Source: Hymenopellis radicata (lineage: Eukaryota > Basidiomycota > Agaricomycetes > Agaricales > Physalacriaceae). From it: a DNA stretch of 64,000 nucleotides. Position numbers and translations under genes: made by a program. The DNA lies in the NCBI GenBank assembly GCA_015501595.1, contig JADNRX010000043.1, positions 62,001 through 126,000 of the forward strand. The letters are read 5' to 3'. Numbering within the stretch: position 1 is the first letter of the stretch; the number at the start of each line of letters is the position of its first letter. The notes beneath the pieces are model-generated. The model was given only the letters and a program-made list of their open reading frames with translations. It was not told the origin of the DNA and searched no databases. Positions 1-10,672 of the stretch are shown here, piece after piece.

Positions 1-1098
1 GCTGCGTCAATGCGTTCATAGTCCTTGTTATGGGTCATTTTTTCGACCAACGGGGCCAGAAACTCAAGACCATCATAGTGCTATATTGCGGATTTCTTAT
101 TAGAAATCACAGAGATTGCAGTAGACCTAGCTTACCTCGAGGAAACACTGGCGCAGGACGTGATTACCAACTTGGTAAATGTCGAGTTTGAAAGCGTGAT
201 AGAAAGGAATGACAGGCTCAGAAAACTCTGGAGGCGTTTCATCTTGCCCTACCCTTCCGAAGCGGACCGAGCGCGATGAGTGCTGGCCTTCAGGGTATAT
301 GGCAGCGGTCTCGAAATCGATGAAGTAGTAGTTCACCGGTCGTACTGCGAACCTCGTGCGATATTTAATGTTTTTATACAAGCCGTCGGTGGTCCATGGG
401 CGAATTAACGAGAAGCTGGTTGGAATGAGCGATGAACTATCCATCATGATGTTGCCTCTGCACGCGTCACTGATAGATGCTGAGTCGCGGAACAGAAGAA
501 CGAGTTGTTAGAACCTACTTATGTGCGATCTTATTCTCGTGCATGAACTTTAGACCTTGGAGGATTTGGCGAATAGCCTCCAAACATTCACTCCGCCGCA
601 AAAATGGCGGGTCGTCGAACTGGCGCAGAAATGGCATGACGAAAATTGTGGTGCCGTCGATCTCCAGCTCGTCCAAGATTGGGACGGTACGATTATGCGG
701 AGACTGCGCTTGTGGCTTCCGGAGTTCGTCGAGAACAATTCTCTCAGTGTCGGAATTATACGACCGAAGCATAACATGGCACTGGTCTGAAATTCGAATG
801 GCGTCGTTGAGGTGCTCATGCTGAAAGGTAGGTAAGTAGGTATCGAATTGGTATCGAACGATGTATAACCACTTACCCCAGGAAAGAGCGCCTTATGGTC
901 TTCTGGTGCCATTTTCCACGCGTACTTCACAGCACTAGGCTTCCATTCAGGATGGAAACGTGGGCGTAACTGGTATCCTGCTTCAAGAAGCCTGTTGTAG
1001 TTGGTTACCCAGAACCGCTCCTTGGGAGTGATGAGCATAGTAGTCGATAAGTTCTTGTTGAAGGTCTTGAGTAAAGAGCCACATTTCTTCGAATACAA
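1..1098 (-). CDS. protein kinase-like protein, 3' end outside window
   Basis: Reading down the minus strand, four pieces join by GT-AG splicing: a first exon from about 1098 (a possible later start is at 1038) ending near 882, an exon of about 833-515, an exon 469-136, and a last piece 80-1 that runs off the window. The joined protein has a kinase-like core. It has a hinge-like stretch IFVMPFLRQF, an alpha-E helix (QILQGLKFMHENKIAH), and a catalytic-loop equivalent AHNDACRGNIMMD in which the Asp is kept. The usual DFG is read as DFE (YYFIDFETA), so metal binding may be weakened. Agaricomycetes carry many such short kinase-like proteins. The true start and activity are uncertain. Confidence 0.6.
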
Positions 1099-1485
1099 GC
1101 CTTTTGTATGGGGACGGTGATGGCAAGAAACAAACAGATCATTACCTTGGTCCGCGGTTCTTGTCCTCTAATTGTCAACTCTTGTCAGCTCGCCGAACAA
1201 TAACGTGTCTTTTCAGTACACTGCTTGCTTCCTCTTCGTTCTGGGGCATGCCCTCGTTGCACTTAATACCTCACCCTTCCACCTGGTTATCAGCTCTTCA
1301 ATACAGCCCGAACTCAGTATACTATGTCGATCTGCCTGAACTAATCAGTCGCCTGTACCAGAACAACAACCACGGGGATCAAATCGATAACAAAGGCTTG
1401 CTGATTGATGTCATTCTGACCTATATAAGTCCCAGAAGCGGTCCTCTGGCCACAATTACTGCTTTTCACCTCCTTCCTTCCAAAG

Positions 1486-3295
1486 ATGTCCGACGAAACA
1501 AATGGTCCCAAATTTCTCAAGCGGCTTCGTCGTCAGACCTGCACCGACATAATTACCCTGCAGCGGGCCACTTCTAGATACCAGGAAGACCTCAGAACCG
1601 AAGCCGACACCGACCTTGCCTATCTACATCACCTTGATTTCGAGGAGTATGTACTATCTTCACAACTCACCTGTGATGTATTAACAAGCGTCATTGCGCT
1701 AGACTTCGCACGAGACTCACTACTCTTGCCAAACAATCTCACGGGCTGTTCTCGAAGCTGAGAACCAATCTTGTTCATGATTCTCGGGGCCTACTTAACG
1801 ATGTTTCCACGGCCCATGAACTCTTCCGGTACGTGTATTTTGATTCCGATGAGACCCAGTCTTTGGAGATCTTTTCGGCGCTGAACCTCACACCAGGGCT
1901 AAATCTGCTGCGCGGGCACAGGAAAGAGAGATATTTGCGACGTTACAGTATGTGGCGCAACATCCAGTGGTATGAATGTCTTCGCTGATTCAAAATGAGA
2001 AGGCGCCGGCCCCGCAAAGAATGGATTCATAAATGCTATTGGGAATACTTTCCTTCTGTGCGAATATTTCCGACCTTGTCCCTAGATGAAGGTCGTTATA
2101 GTGCGTTGGTTCCCTCATGCCACCAACATATGTCTAACTATCAGTAGAATTTGAAGTTGAAGTGGGAATACCTCTCGATTATAGCCCTTTCAACACTCGT
2201 GACTCGGACATGGCATGCACGTACGCTAACAAAAAGTTGTTCTTCGCATCGAGCCGCTCAGATGGAGGCGACGCACAAGTGACTGTCCTGAAGCGCATCA
2301 AACTGCCTTCCGATCCAGTCCGTCGCGCTATAGCCCGCAAGGAAGTGGAGAGCTTGAAGCTCATGTCGAAAGAAGGATGTCCTTACTTGCTTCAATATAT
2401 TGCCTCTGGTAAGCATACTGTTGGCACAGTCAAAACTTCGATCTTACCACTATATCTAGGGACTGTTGAAAGCTCGAATCCTGGCGAACCTTCGTATCTG
2501 TGTCTAATTACCGATTACATCGAAGGCTGCTCGCTCTCACGCTGGATCCAAGCGCGACAGTCGCTCGGAACGGAAACTGTGAAGTGTATCGTCAAACAGG
2601 CCTTGGCTGCTCTTCATTTCATACACTCGCGCGGTATCATTCATCGAGGTATCAGTCCTAAGAGTATCTTCTTGGATATCTATCACAATATCAAGATCAT
2701 CAACCTAGATGTCTATACCCCAGATGATGATGGTCAGTGAAACATGTCACCAGTCCTCTCGCAAAGTGACTCATGAGTAGCGCTCCCAGTAGTTCAAGAA
2801 AGGCGACGCTCGTTGCTGACACATACCACCACTATAACGGAAGACTACGCCGATTTGACCAGTGAGCTACGTGATGCTATCCAGCATGGCTGCCACTTCT
2901 GGTCCCCCGAGTTCATAGCACGCGGGAAATCTCATGCAGCGCCGACATATGGGCTCTTGGTGTACCGCACTGTATGTATCTACGGGGCCGTGGAGCTTTA
3001 CTCAAGGATTAGAAATGTTCAATTACCAGGTGAGCTGTGTTGCATTTTCTTTGATGGCGCACCACTTCATGAGATGTTCAAACTTCAGAGAGGATCTGGT
3101 CAGGAGCCCAGTGTAATCACTCAGGTTAGCGATAAACGCCTTCAAGAAACGTTTCTCAGACCGGCTATGCGGTCTAACCCGACAACGCGACCGACAGCTG
3201 AGGATCTTTGTCGTCGGCGTGAGCTAGGGATACTCGTACCAAATCAGTTCTCGGATTCTAGGAGTACCCTGTTAACTGGCGTCGACGGTCTCTAA
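1486..3295 (+). CDS. protein kinase-like protein, probable pseudokinase
   Basis: The start at 1486 gives a 50-residue charged N-terminus (MSDETNGPKF...), then a GT-AG intron after 1647. A helical linker exon follows near 1700-1830, the N-lobe and catalytic region lie at 2162-2740, and the C-lobe at about 2813-3295. N-lobe Lys is seen in VTVLKRIKLP and the hinge in CLITDYIEGCSL. The catalytic loop reads IIHRGISPKSIFLD, where the HRD Asp is replaced by Gly. The DFG position reads NLDVYTPD. Both changes point to a pseudokinase. The C-lobe keeps FWSPEFIARGK in the activation or APE region and a TRPTAEDLCRR tail. Exon borders between 1830 and 2162 are not firm. No substrate can be inferred. Confidence 0.55.
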
Positions 3296-3338
3296 AGAAC
3301 CTGTATACTCGCTCTACTCGACTTACTTAGAGAGGATC

Positions 3339-3545
3339 TTGTCGAGAACTCAGTATAATAAAGTGTTAATGATCAAAGCTTCCTCGCGCCAGGCGGCCCC
3401 CATGAGGCCAAATCCGACGATGCAACTGACCGCTGAGGAGCTTTGCCGTCAATCAGGAGAAGTGCTCCAGAGTCATTTCTCGGACTCCGACAGCACCTTC
3501 CAGACCGTTAAATCCTCTAGAATCCCTCTCGTCGGAGTCGGGTGA
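3339..3545 (+). pseudogene. duplicated C-terminal tail of the upstream kinase-like gene
   Basis: This stretch encodes MRPNPTMQLTAEELCRQSG followed by SHFSDSDSTF. It repeats the end of the gene just upstream (MRSNPTTRPTAEDLCRR, then NQFSDSRSTL) in the same order and spacing. The second copy lacks the rest of the kinase fold and has no clear start. It looks like a tandem partial duplication of the last exon, or an alternative 3' exon. The first reading is more likely, because the sequence has drifted and ends at an unrelated stop. Confidence 0.5.
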
Positions 3546-3641
3546 CTCATTCAATCCCCCGGTGAAGGATATTCACGCTGTACACGTCTTAGCTTCTTTA
3601 CACTAATTGATTCTCTTCTAATCAGACATGTTGCTGTATAC

Positions 3642-4365
3642 GTGTTAAGCCTGAGGACAAAGGCGTTGTGCGTCCCAGGTGTCGCCATTATTGGGATGGT
3701 TGCCGGCTTTCGGACCGAACTGGAACGAGAATCCGGGCCACCGTGCAACTTCGTTCACAACGATCACTTTCAAAAACTAACGAATTTGGGCATATATAAT
3801 ATGCTCTTCCTGCGAATCGTGATATCCGTCGCCTCAACTGGACGAGCCATTTTCATGTTTGGACACTGCGGAGCAGGCATCGCGCGCCAGGACTATACCG
3901 TTACGAGCTTTACTCAACTCCCGAATGATCCTGTTGCCTTCTGGCTTTCTTCAGACCCCACACGAGACGTGCTGAATATACTTGGGAGGTCAACATGGCG
4001 ACATTAGCCTCTAATCGCCGCCCTATCGTCAGGTGCAATCTTGTCCTACGCGAGTTCGTACATGAATATACTTAATGGTGCTACAAGTAAGCCGCTGTTC
4101 GACGTATTTTCCCTTCCGACCTTCCATTTATCAGTGGTGCTTGCTCCGGTACTACCACGATGGGTAGCCTAAAGCTGATTGCGCCAAGTATCCGCATTTA
4201 GGCGTATTCTCGCACATCTTCTGCGCCATCAACGAGTCAAGGATTGACATTACGACTTCGCTATTGGCCTATTACTGGCTAGTACTACTATGGTTCGGAT
4301 CAACAGTGGTGTTGTTCGCCAAGAGGAACTTGACGAGGCCCATAGCGTTGGAATTGTTGTCTTGA
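3642..4365 (+). pseudogene. possible membrane-protein remnant, not recognised
   Basis: An open frame at 3642-4007 gives 121 residues with hydrophobic runs (ALCVPGVAIIGMVAG and NMLFLRIVISVAS). After a break, another frame at about 4200-4365 gives a strongly hydrophobic helix (TTSLLAYYWLVLLWFGSTVV) ending FAKRNLTRP and a stop. Together they suggest pieces of a multi-pass membrane protein, but I cannot join them by convincing splice sites and do not recognise the family. It may be a decayed gene. Confidence 0.25.
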
Positions 4366-4369
4366 CTTT

Positions 4370-4940
4370 GTGATCCTGTTGGCCATACCATTCCGCAATT
4401 CCAGGATCAGCGTCTCGAGGTCAGCAAATCACATCGTTCATGATTTGAAGGCCAGCGGGCCAGCGATCAGCGCTACGAAGGACTCGATTTCCTCCGGCCT
4501 TTGGTCAAAAGGTGGTCCAAACATCACGAACCTGCAGCAGAAGCACTGCAGATCTGCGAAGCTTCCAATGCCTACTGTCAACCTGAGTAGGAAGCGCGCG
4601 TTCCATGCTCTTTTGTCGCGGGATGTGGTGAGCGTACAGAAACACAGCGGTAAGTTGTGCAGCTGCCTTTTATGACATATCATGATTGTGATTACATCTC
4701 CATTCAACAGCAATCACTCAACGATCTCGGCGCGCTCTCAAATGGGAAGTAAGCGCGTAGTAACATGCTCCGGATCGACCAGGAAGTCTTCGACGCAGCT
4801 CATCTTTGAAGGCAGCGCAAGGACATGTCAATCGACTTGCCAGTACGGATGCAATGCGATCAGTGCCTGTCAAAATTCGTGGCCTCGTGTCTGTAACAAT
4901 GTCTGTCGGCTAAGTGCAAGCGTCGTCGCGACGCGTTCGT
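4370..4940. other. no supported gene; lipase upstream region
   Basis: Short frames exist on both strands (for example 4438-4713 minus), but none shows a recognisable domain or convincing splice structure. The region lies between the membrane-protein remnant and the lipase promoter. Confidence 0.3.
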
Positions 4941-4978
4941 GAAGATTTGATGGCAGAACACCCGATCGACTGGCACGG

Positions 4979-4985
4979 TATAAAA
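4979..4985 (+). promoter_or_regulatory. TATA box of the lipase gene
   Basis: TATAAAA lies 88 bases before the first base of the lipase start codon at 5073, in a GC-rich upstream region. It is followed by a pyrimidine-rich stretch (TTTCTTTCCTC and similar) of the kind often seen before fungal transcription starts. Confidence 0.55.
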
Positions 4986-5072
4986 GCCTCGAGGGTCTTT
5001 TCATTTCTTTCCTCGGTGGACCACCTTTTCCCTCGCTTCTCCCTGGCTGTGCCGTTTTTATTCTTCTTCTCA

Positions 5073-6349
5073 ATGTTTTCCCACATGCATCTGCTGGTCA
5101 CCCTAACGTTCCTTACGTCTGTCGCCTGGGCTGTGCCTGTCCCAGTACCAGGTTTCCTCGATGACCTTGGGGACTTGCTGGGCGGGAAAACCAAATCCGG
5201 TGTTGCGGCCATCTCTGCCGCTGACCTTACCTCGGCCTTCAGCAGGGCTGCTCAATTCAGTCGCGCCGTATATTGCGCTACTGATTCTGTTACGACACTT
5301 ACTTGCGGTGCGGCCTGCGATGCCCTCGGTGGAGATGTAACTTTTTTTGCTCTCCGGTGGCGGTGAGTCTTCCTTATCAACAAAACGTCTAGATGGCTGA
5401 ACAATTGCTCTACAGATGGGGGTGTCACTCCACTTTGTAAGAATCACTGTTTCTTGACCGCTGCTTGTGATTGATCCCAGCATTAAGTCTTTGTTGCCCA
5501 TGATGCACCGACAAACTCTATCGTCGTCGCGCATCAGGGAACAGATCCTGATAACATGTAGGTCGCCATCACAAAACGCAGCGCTAAGTCTGATATCTTC
5601 ATCAGTCTTTCAGTCCTCAACGACGCCGCTTTCTTCTTACAAGATATCAATACGAATCTGATCTCCGGAGTTAATGTGGATGGTAAGGACCGACGCCAAT
5701 CCAAAGATCTGCTCGCTGACGTGCGTCGTAGACATCAAAGTCCATTCTGGATTCCAGAACACGTTCGAGAGGACTGCCGCTGAGATCATGAAAGCCGTTC
5801 AAGACGGCTTGACGAGCACCGGCTCCAAGAACCTTATTGTTACTGGACATTCCCTAGGTAAGCTTTGAATATCCTCTGTTCGATTTATCTCACCTATGCG
5901 TTCTAGGTGCCGCAATCGCCACGCTCGACGCGCTCATGTTCAAGTCCGCTCTCGACCCTTCTATTGCGGTGACCACCACTCTCTTTGGCTCTCCGCGTGT
6001 CGGAGATCAGGCGTTCGCCAACTTTGCAGACAAAGTACTCGGAACCAGCCTCGCGCGCATAACCAACCAGGCTGATCCTGTCCCCTTACTCCCGCCCCGC
6101 TTCTTGGAGTTTGTGCATGCGTCTGGGGAGGTCCATATCAATTCTGTCGATGCCAATGGGAACGCGGTAGATGTTGTGCAATGCCCCGGACAGGAAAACC
6201 GTAATTGTTCCGACAAAGATAACCTCCTGCAGTCGGACGTCGAAAATCATACTGGTATGTTGGTTTCGCACCTTGTGCTGGCATCTCCTGACAACTGACT
6301 AGGACCGTACTTTGATAATATCTCCTTTGGCGCATCTCAGTGTGCTTAG
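5073..6349 (+). CDS. secreted class 3 (alpha/beta hydrolase) lipase
   Basis: Predicted triacylglycerol lipase or feruloyl-esterase-like hydrolase of the fungal class 3 lipase family, acting outside the cell. The start at 5073 gives a signal peptide (MFSHMHLLVTLTFLTSVAWA, then VPVPVPG); ATG 5085 is an alternative. Spliced pieces read in order: SAADLTSAFSRAAQFSRAVYC, DGGVTP, FVAHDAPTNSIVVAHQGTDP, LNDAAFFLQDIN, VHSGFQNTFERTA, then VTGHSLG with the nucleophile Ser in GHSLG. Further on come TLFGSPRVGDQAFANF, ITNQADPVPLLPP (acid Asp) and FVHASGEVHI (likely His). The last small exon encodes PYFDNISFGASQCA and stop. Six or so GT-AG introns of about 50 bp are used. All catalytic elements are present and no break was seen. 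Confidence 0.88.
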
Positions 6350-6594
6350 GCGCAGTCTTGTCCGTGCTCTTTTCTTCTAAAAGCTAGAATTGCCGTGAGG
6401 TCTTTTTTACGTTACTACATATAACACTTTCGCTCGTTACTGTATTAGATGCTTAGCATCGCCGTCACTTATGTACATCAAAATCTGTAGTGCTCTCCCT
6501 TCGACGGTCGACCGGGCATAAGAGTCCGACGTACGACACAAGTGACAAAAGGTTTCGTCCATGTCGACTCGCCCTACATATAATCATCCGCAAA

Positions 6595-6668
6595 TGGCCA
6601 ACATGGGGGTCGAAGCCAGGACCTTGGCGTTATTAGCGCCACGCTCTAACCAACTGAGCTAGCCGACC
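6595..6668 (-). tRNA. tRNA-Ile(AAU)
   Basis: The minus strand folds as a cloverleaf of 74 nt. The acceptor GGTCGGC pairs with GTTGGCC (two G-T pairs) and the discriminator is A. The D arm contains AGCTCAGTTGGTTAGAGC. The anticodon stem TGGCG/CGCCA closes the loop CTAATAA with anticodon AAT. The T loop is TTCGACC. There is no intron. A TTTT run suitable for Pol III termination lies about 48 nt downstream. Confidence 0.9.
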
Positions 6669-7005
6669 TTGATGGTGTTGTGTGGCGCATTTACTCATTC
6701 TGGCGATTAGAGTCGTCTTCGCATTTGTACTTCGTAAATTATCTACAAGAGGACCTCCAATACCGTAGCTCCTGCTATAAGGCTTCCTACTATCTCTGTC
6801 CGAGCCTGTACTGAGAGCCGAACGGCGGTCTTGCAATGGTGCCTGTTCACGTGACCGTCCGACCGCGTTGCTTGTAGATCATCTTTCAGTGGATTTCAGC
6901 CTTGCACTCTGATCTTACAACGACCAACGACGACATTGGCGAGTTAGCTCCAGCTCTTCCAATTCGACTAACTCTCGTTTCAGTAGACATTTGCCTTCTC
7001 CCGTA

Positions 7006-8607
7006 ATGGCGATTGTTCCGCTATGCCCAAAGTGCCACTATGCGTCTCCCAGGCTCAACTTCCTTATTCCAGACGAGCAAACTTCGCGTGATAGAGCCTA
7101 TACCCCTCCATCCGCAATGCAAATAGACCACGTCGCTTCTACAGTGTCTACAATTGGGGACCATATATCCTTCCTCGACAAAGAGATCACACGTTTTCAG
7201 ACGACACTCGCTGCCATGAAGCTTCTTCGACGGCGACTGAAGAGAGACGCGGCTCAATGGGGTGTCTACCTCTCTCCATCCGGTATCCGTCGCCTACCTG
7301 TCGAAGTTCTGGAGATCATTTTTGAACTCGCATGCGACTCTTATGAACCTGCTGCATTCAAAACGCCTCTCAGCATCAGTTGGACGTGCTTCAAATGGCG
7401 GCAGATCGCGCTATTCAGACCGAAGCTATGGACTCACATTTACGCCAGTCCCTCGGTAAAACGATCCCTTGTTGACCTATACATCAGGCGATCTGGGACT
7501 GCACCTCTTTCGGTGAAGATTGAAAATGTCTCTTCATCACCATATTATCGCCAGAGAGAGATTGTCGCTCACCCGGATCATCCCCAAATCTCAGCTTTGT
7601 ATGAGGTCAGCGACCGATGGTTGGAGGCGGACATCATGATGGACGACGAGGCCTGGGAAATTTTGCAGATGATCTGCGATGAAGGTAAACTGCTACTACC
7701 TACTCTCCGAATGCTTTCATTTGGAGTGGACGGTAATATCAATCCCGACGTTATAGGTGCTCCATTCGACATATTCATCACGGCAACCGATGTCCTGGAA
7801 CATCTCAGACTCGGAGATGGCGGTGCTAACGACGACGTTGATCCTTTCGAATGGGGCAAAATAGTCAATGTTACCACAAACTTCACCACCCCGGGGATGG
7901 TGATGCTTGACATGAGTTCTGACAGTCTAATCGCTGTGGACGATGTATTGGGAGAAGGTGAAGCAGAATTTCGCCATGTCACAGTCAACGGCCAAGTGTC
8001 CGGAATTGCCGACGGCATGTTGGTTACATCTCTTAAGATTGCACCACGCATGTCCGGCTGGTCACGGACGTTGCTTGAAGATGTCGCTCGGCTTCGTCTT
8101 CCGAAACTACAAAGCCTCAGCCTCGTATTTTATCAGGCTCCTCTTGTTCCAAGTCCATCCCACGAAGGACAACTGGCGTCTCCTTTGCAGACCTTCATAA
8201 TGGCATCCCACTGCACTCTTACCCATCTCTACATCCTGGTGATGCGCATTGACGTCGCGTACACCATTTCCTCGCCAGAAATGCTTGCACTTCTGGCGCT
8301 GACGCCGCAACTTATTCACCTATCCATCGTCGAACATGCACCCACTCTGCTTACCGATGAACTCCTGAACGTGCTGTCAAGCCGAAAGTACTGTCCCAAG
8401 ATGGAAGCGTTGGAGCTAGTCTGGGCATTCGAGAACCCAGCATTCACAGAATCGTGGCTTTTGCAGATGATCGAGCACCGACTTGCGCCGTACGGATCGT
8501 TGAGGTTGCTTGTTCTGGGGACTAGGAATGGAGGCAATGTGTCGAAAGGAATTCGGGATTTCATGAAGCGTATCCGTAGCGGACCAGTGCGCGCACATCT
8601 TTGGTGA
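7006..8607 (+). CDS. F-box protein, divergent member
   Basis: A 533-residue single-exon protein. The ATG at 7006 is chosen; the frame is open a little further upstream without an earlier ATG. The N-terminus has a CPKC pair (MAIVPLCPKCHY). A coiled-coil-like stretch follows (residues about 50-85, FLDKEITRFQTTLAAMKLL). The F-box-like motif is at about residues 92-145 (IRRLPVEVLEIIFELAC, then SWTCFKWRQIALFRPKLWTHIY). The rest is leucine-rich and probably forms a substrate-binding LRR-like solenoid. F-box proteins of this kind bind Skp1 and recruit targets to SCF ubiquitin ligases. It is only distantly similar to the MICSQC-type F-box genes elsewhere in the window. Confidence 0.75.
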   Translation: MAIVPLCPKCHYASPRLNFLIPDEQTSRDRAYTPPSAMQIDHVASTVSTIGDHISFLDKEITRFQTTLAAMKLLRRRLKRDAAQWGVYLSPSGIRRLPVEVLEIIFELACDSYEPAAFKTPLSISWTCFKWRQIALFRPKLWTHIYASPSVKRSLVDLYIRRSGTAPLSVKIENVSSSPYYRQREIVAHPDHPQISALYEVSDRWLEADIMMDDEAWEILQMICDEGKLLLPTLRMLSFGVDGNINPDVIGAPFDIFITATDVLEHLRLGDGGANDDVDPFEWGKIVNVTTNFTTPGMVMLDMSSDSLIAVDDVLGEGEAEFRHVTVNGQVSGIADGMLVTSLKIAPRMSGWSRTLLEDVARLRLPKLQSLSLVFYQAPLVPSPSHEGQLASPLQTFIMASHCTLTHLYILVMRIDVAYTISSPEMLALLALTPQLIHLSIVEHAPTLLTDELLNVLSSRKYCPKMEALELVWAFENPAFTESWLLQMIEHRLAPYGSLRLLVLGTRNGGNVSKGIRDFMKRIRSGPVRAHLW

Positions 8608-9127
8608 TGGCGTCGATAGTGCTACTATATTGTATTGTCGGTACTGTCGTAGCCAAGAGCCAAGAGATAGTAGAACTGCAAGTAGTACTCCGTGTACATA
8701 GGGCGAGCAATGACATTGTACTAGCATAAGAAAATTAGCAAGATAAATAGGTTTTACAAGTAACTCACGACGGAGTACGAGCTCGAGAGGGCCGAAATGA
8801 GACATGTCCTGGAAAGCAGCTGTATCCCCATCACCGAAATTCAACTGAGGGTTCCACAATCGAGGACAACGATAAGTAAGATGACCGAGAGATGAAGCTG
8901 CGGGAAGAACAAGAAATAAGTGAATCGCCGAAGGCATGCTGAAGGTGCTGAAGGCAAAGGGAACTCGCCTGTTTTGCCACGTTGTTTTGAGACCAGTAGA
9001 TAACAGATCAAGTGACGTGAAAGGGGGCGCGAGGTGAGGAAACTCACCAGTGAAGGAAGAAAGATTCGATATTTATCTGTGGCGCATTTCAACATTCTGA
9101 GAGTAATGAGTTCCCACGGTATACATG
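8608..9127. other. intergenic, no supported gene
   Basis: Between the F-box gene and tRNA-Val. Small frames occur but no domain, signal peptide or credible exon series was seen. Confidence 0.3.
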
Positions 9128-9201
9128 GGGTCGATGGCGTAGTTGGTTATCGCATCTGTCTAACACACAGAAGGTCCTCAGTTCGAACCTGGGTCGACTC
9201 A
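9128..9201 (+). tRNA. tRNA-Val(AAC)
   Basis: A 74-nt cloverleaf. The acceptor GGGTCGA pairs with TCGACTC (one G-T pair) and the discriminator is A. The D arm is GGCGTAGTTGGTTATCGC. The anticodon stem TCTGT/ACAGA closes the loop CTAACAC with anticodon AAC. The T arm is CTCAG/CTGGG-type with loop TTCGAAC. A TTTT run lies about 10 nt downstream, as expected for Pol III termination. No intron. Confidence 0.92.
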
Positions 9202-9460
9202 TGCATTTCAATTTTCAATGCCAGTGCTTTTTGGACTGGCGAGCCGCAAATCAATTATCAGTCAGATTCAGTCCGCCTGCGGCCTGACACCAGTTATTGG
9301 CCCACTACTGCGACTGTATGTATATACGCAGAGAGTATTTCTGAGTATGTAGAACAACCTTTATCGCATGGAAGCATGTTTTGAACACGAGGCGCCGCTG
9401 TCCTTTCATCTGTCCATCACAAATAAGAAACCATTCTGCTCTCTTCCTCCCAGTACATCA

Positions 9461-10672
9461 ATGGACACAGACGTCGAACGCGAAGATCTCCACAACCGCG
9501 CCATATGGGCGCATACGGCGCAGGGACCTATCGCAAGGGGCCTGTACTACGCCCCCCATAATATGGATTTGCAAGCGTTCAACCCCATCGAACTTTCGGA
9601 TGCAAGTCCCCTCGCAAGTCCTGTCACACCGACGTTTGGCGCATATCCGACGCGGAACGACTTTATTGCTAGGCCTGTACGTTAGACTTGCCACTCGAAT
9701 CTGCCTTCTGCTTCACAACGACCAGGAGCCGGCGAGAGCTGTAAAAACACGCTTCATCTGCAGCCCTACTATATCCGCCTTCCTTGCCCTCGTCGTCGGG
9801 GTCGTTGTAGCGATCTTTTGGCAAACTGGATCTGTAAAGAACGTGGACCCGGAGATTATATTGATCGAGCAGAGCATCCAGTGTGTCCCCTTCCTCCTAA
9901 CGTTTCTTTCATGAAAGCTAAGAAAATGTTACCAGGGACCTCAAGCTCATTAGCGCCGCACATATTTGGCCAGCGGACGGCATCTTCACAGAAGAGAAGA
10001 TTGAGAAATATCACGACATGATGATCGAGATCTTCAACGCCGCCAAATGCGAGAAGGATCGCAACAGGGCAGCGTACTATGATATGATGTCTCTTCTGGG
10101 CGCGTCGATTGGCGACCTCATTCCGTACCTGCACGATCTCGCCGGGGAATTGAAAGACATCGGCGACCAAGTCTATGAAAGTGTGAGTGGAATCCGAAGT
10201 TGTCGCGCGTCTATCACACTAACCAGAATCAGACTGCCAGCATACAACGCACGACGGGTGGAGAGAAGAGGAGAAGAATGTCTGCAAGCTGAGGCACATT
10301 AAAAAGCGCATTCGCACTCTCACCAAACGCATTGAGACTGGAATATTTAGGAATCTTGGCGACTACCACAAGACCGCGCTGGAGGTGTGGTATCGAGCGG
10401 AGCATTATGAAGCCACCGAACCCAGAAGCCCGAAGAATCATGAGTCGGGGGTTTCGGTTTACATAGGCTATCAGGCGTCCACTCAAAAGGCATGCGCAGA
10501 TATATTGCCCACCGACTTGTACCCGAAACTTAAACGCGCTATCGAGCAAGTCCTTGTGGTCCTGAAGGAATACCAGGTAAGCCATTGGAACGAGTTTTTA
10601 TTTTATCACTCACGTCGGCTATAGAAGACGCTTGACAAGGACATTTCAATCTGGCGAGGTCGAATGTGTTGA
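9461..10672 (+). CDS. single-pass membrane protein of unknown function
   Basis: Five exons join in frame. The first runs from ATG 9461 (MDTDVEREDLHNRAIWAH) to the donor at about 9676. The second encodes one transmembrane helix (STISAFLALVVGVVVAIFW-like, exact run TISAFLALVVGVVVAIFW). The third is a helical region (TEEKIEKYHDMMIEIFNAAK, then GDLIPYLHDLAGELKDIGD). The fourth is rich in Lys and Arg (KKRIRTLTKRIETGIF) and ends in LKRAIEQVLVVLKEYQ. A last short exon encodes KTLDKDISIWRGRMC and stop at 10672. The layout suggests a cytoplasmic N-terminus, one membrane span and a long helical, probably coiled-coil domain. I do not recognise the family. Confidence 0.6.

Noticed and set aside
1104..1577. 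157-codon plus-strand frame as a separate gene
   Set aside because: It lies upstream of the pseudokinase start in a different frame and overlaps the 1486 start; no domain is seen, so it is more likely leader sequence.
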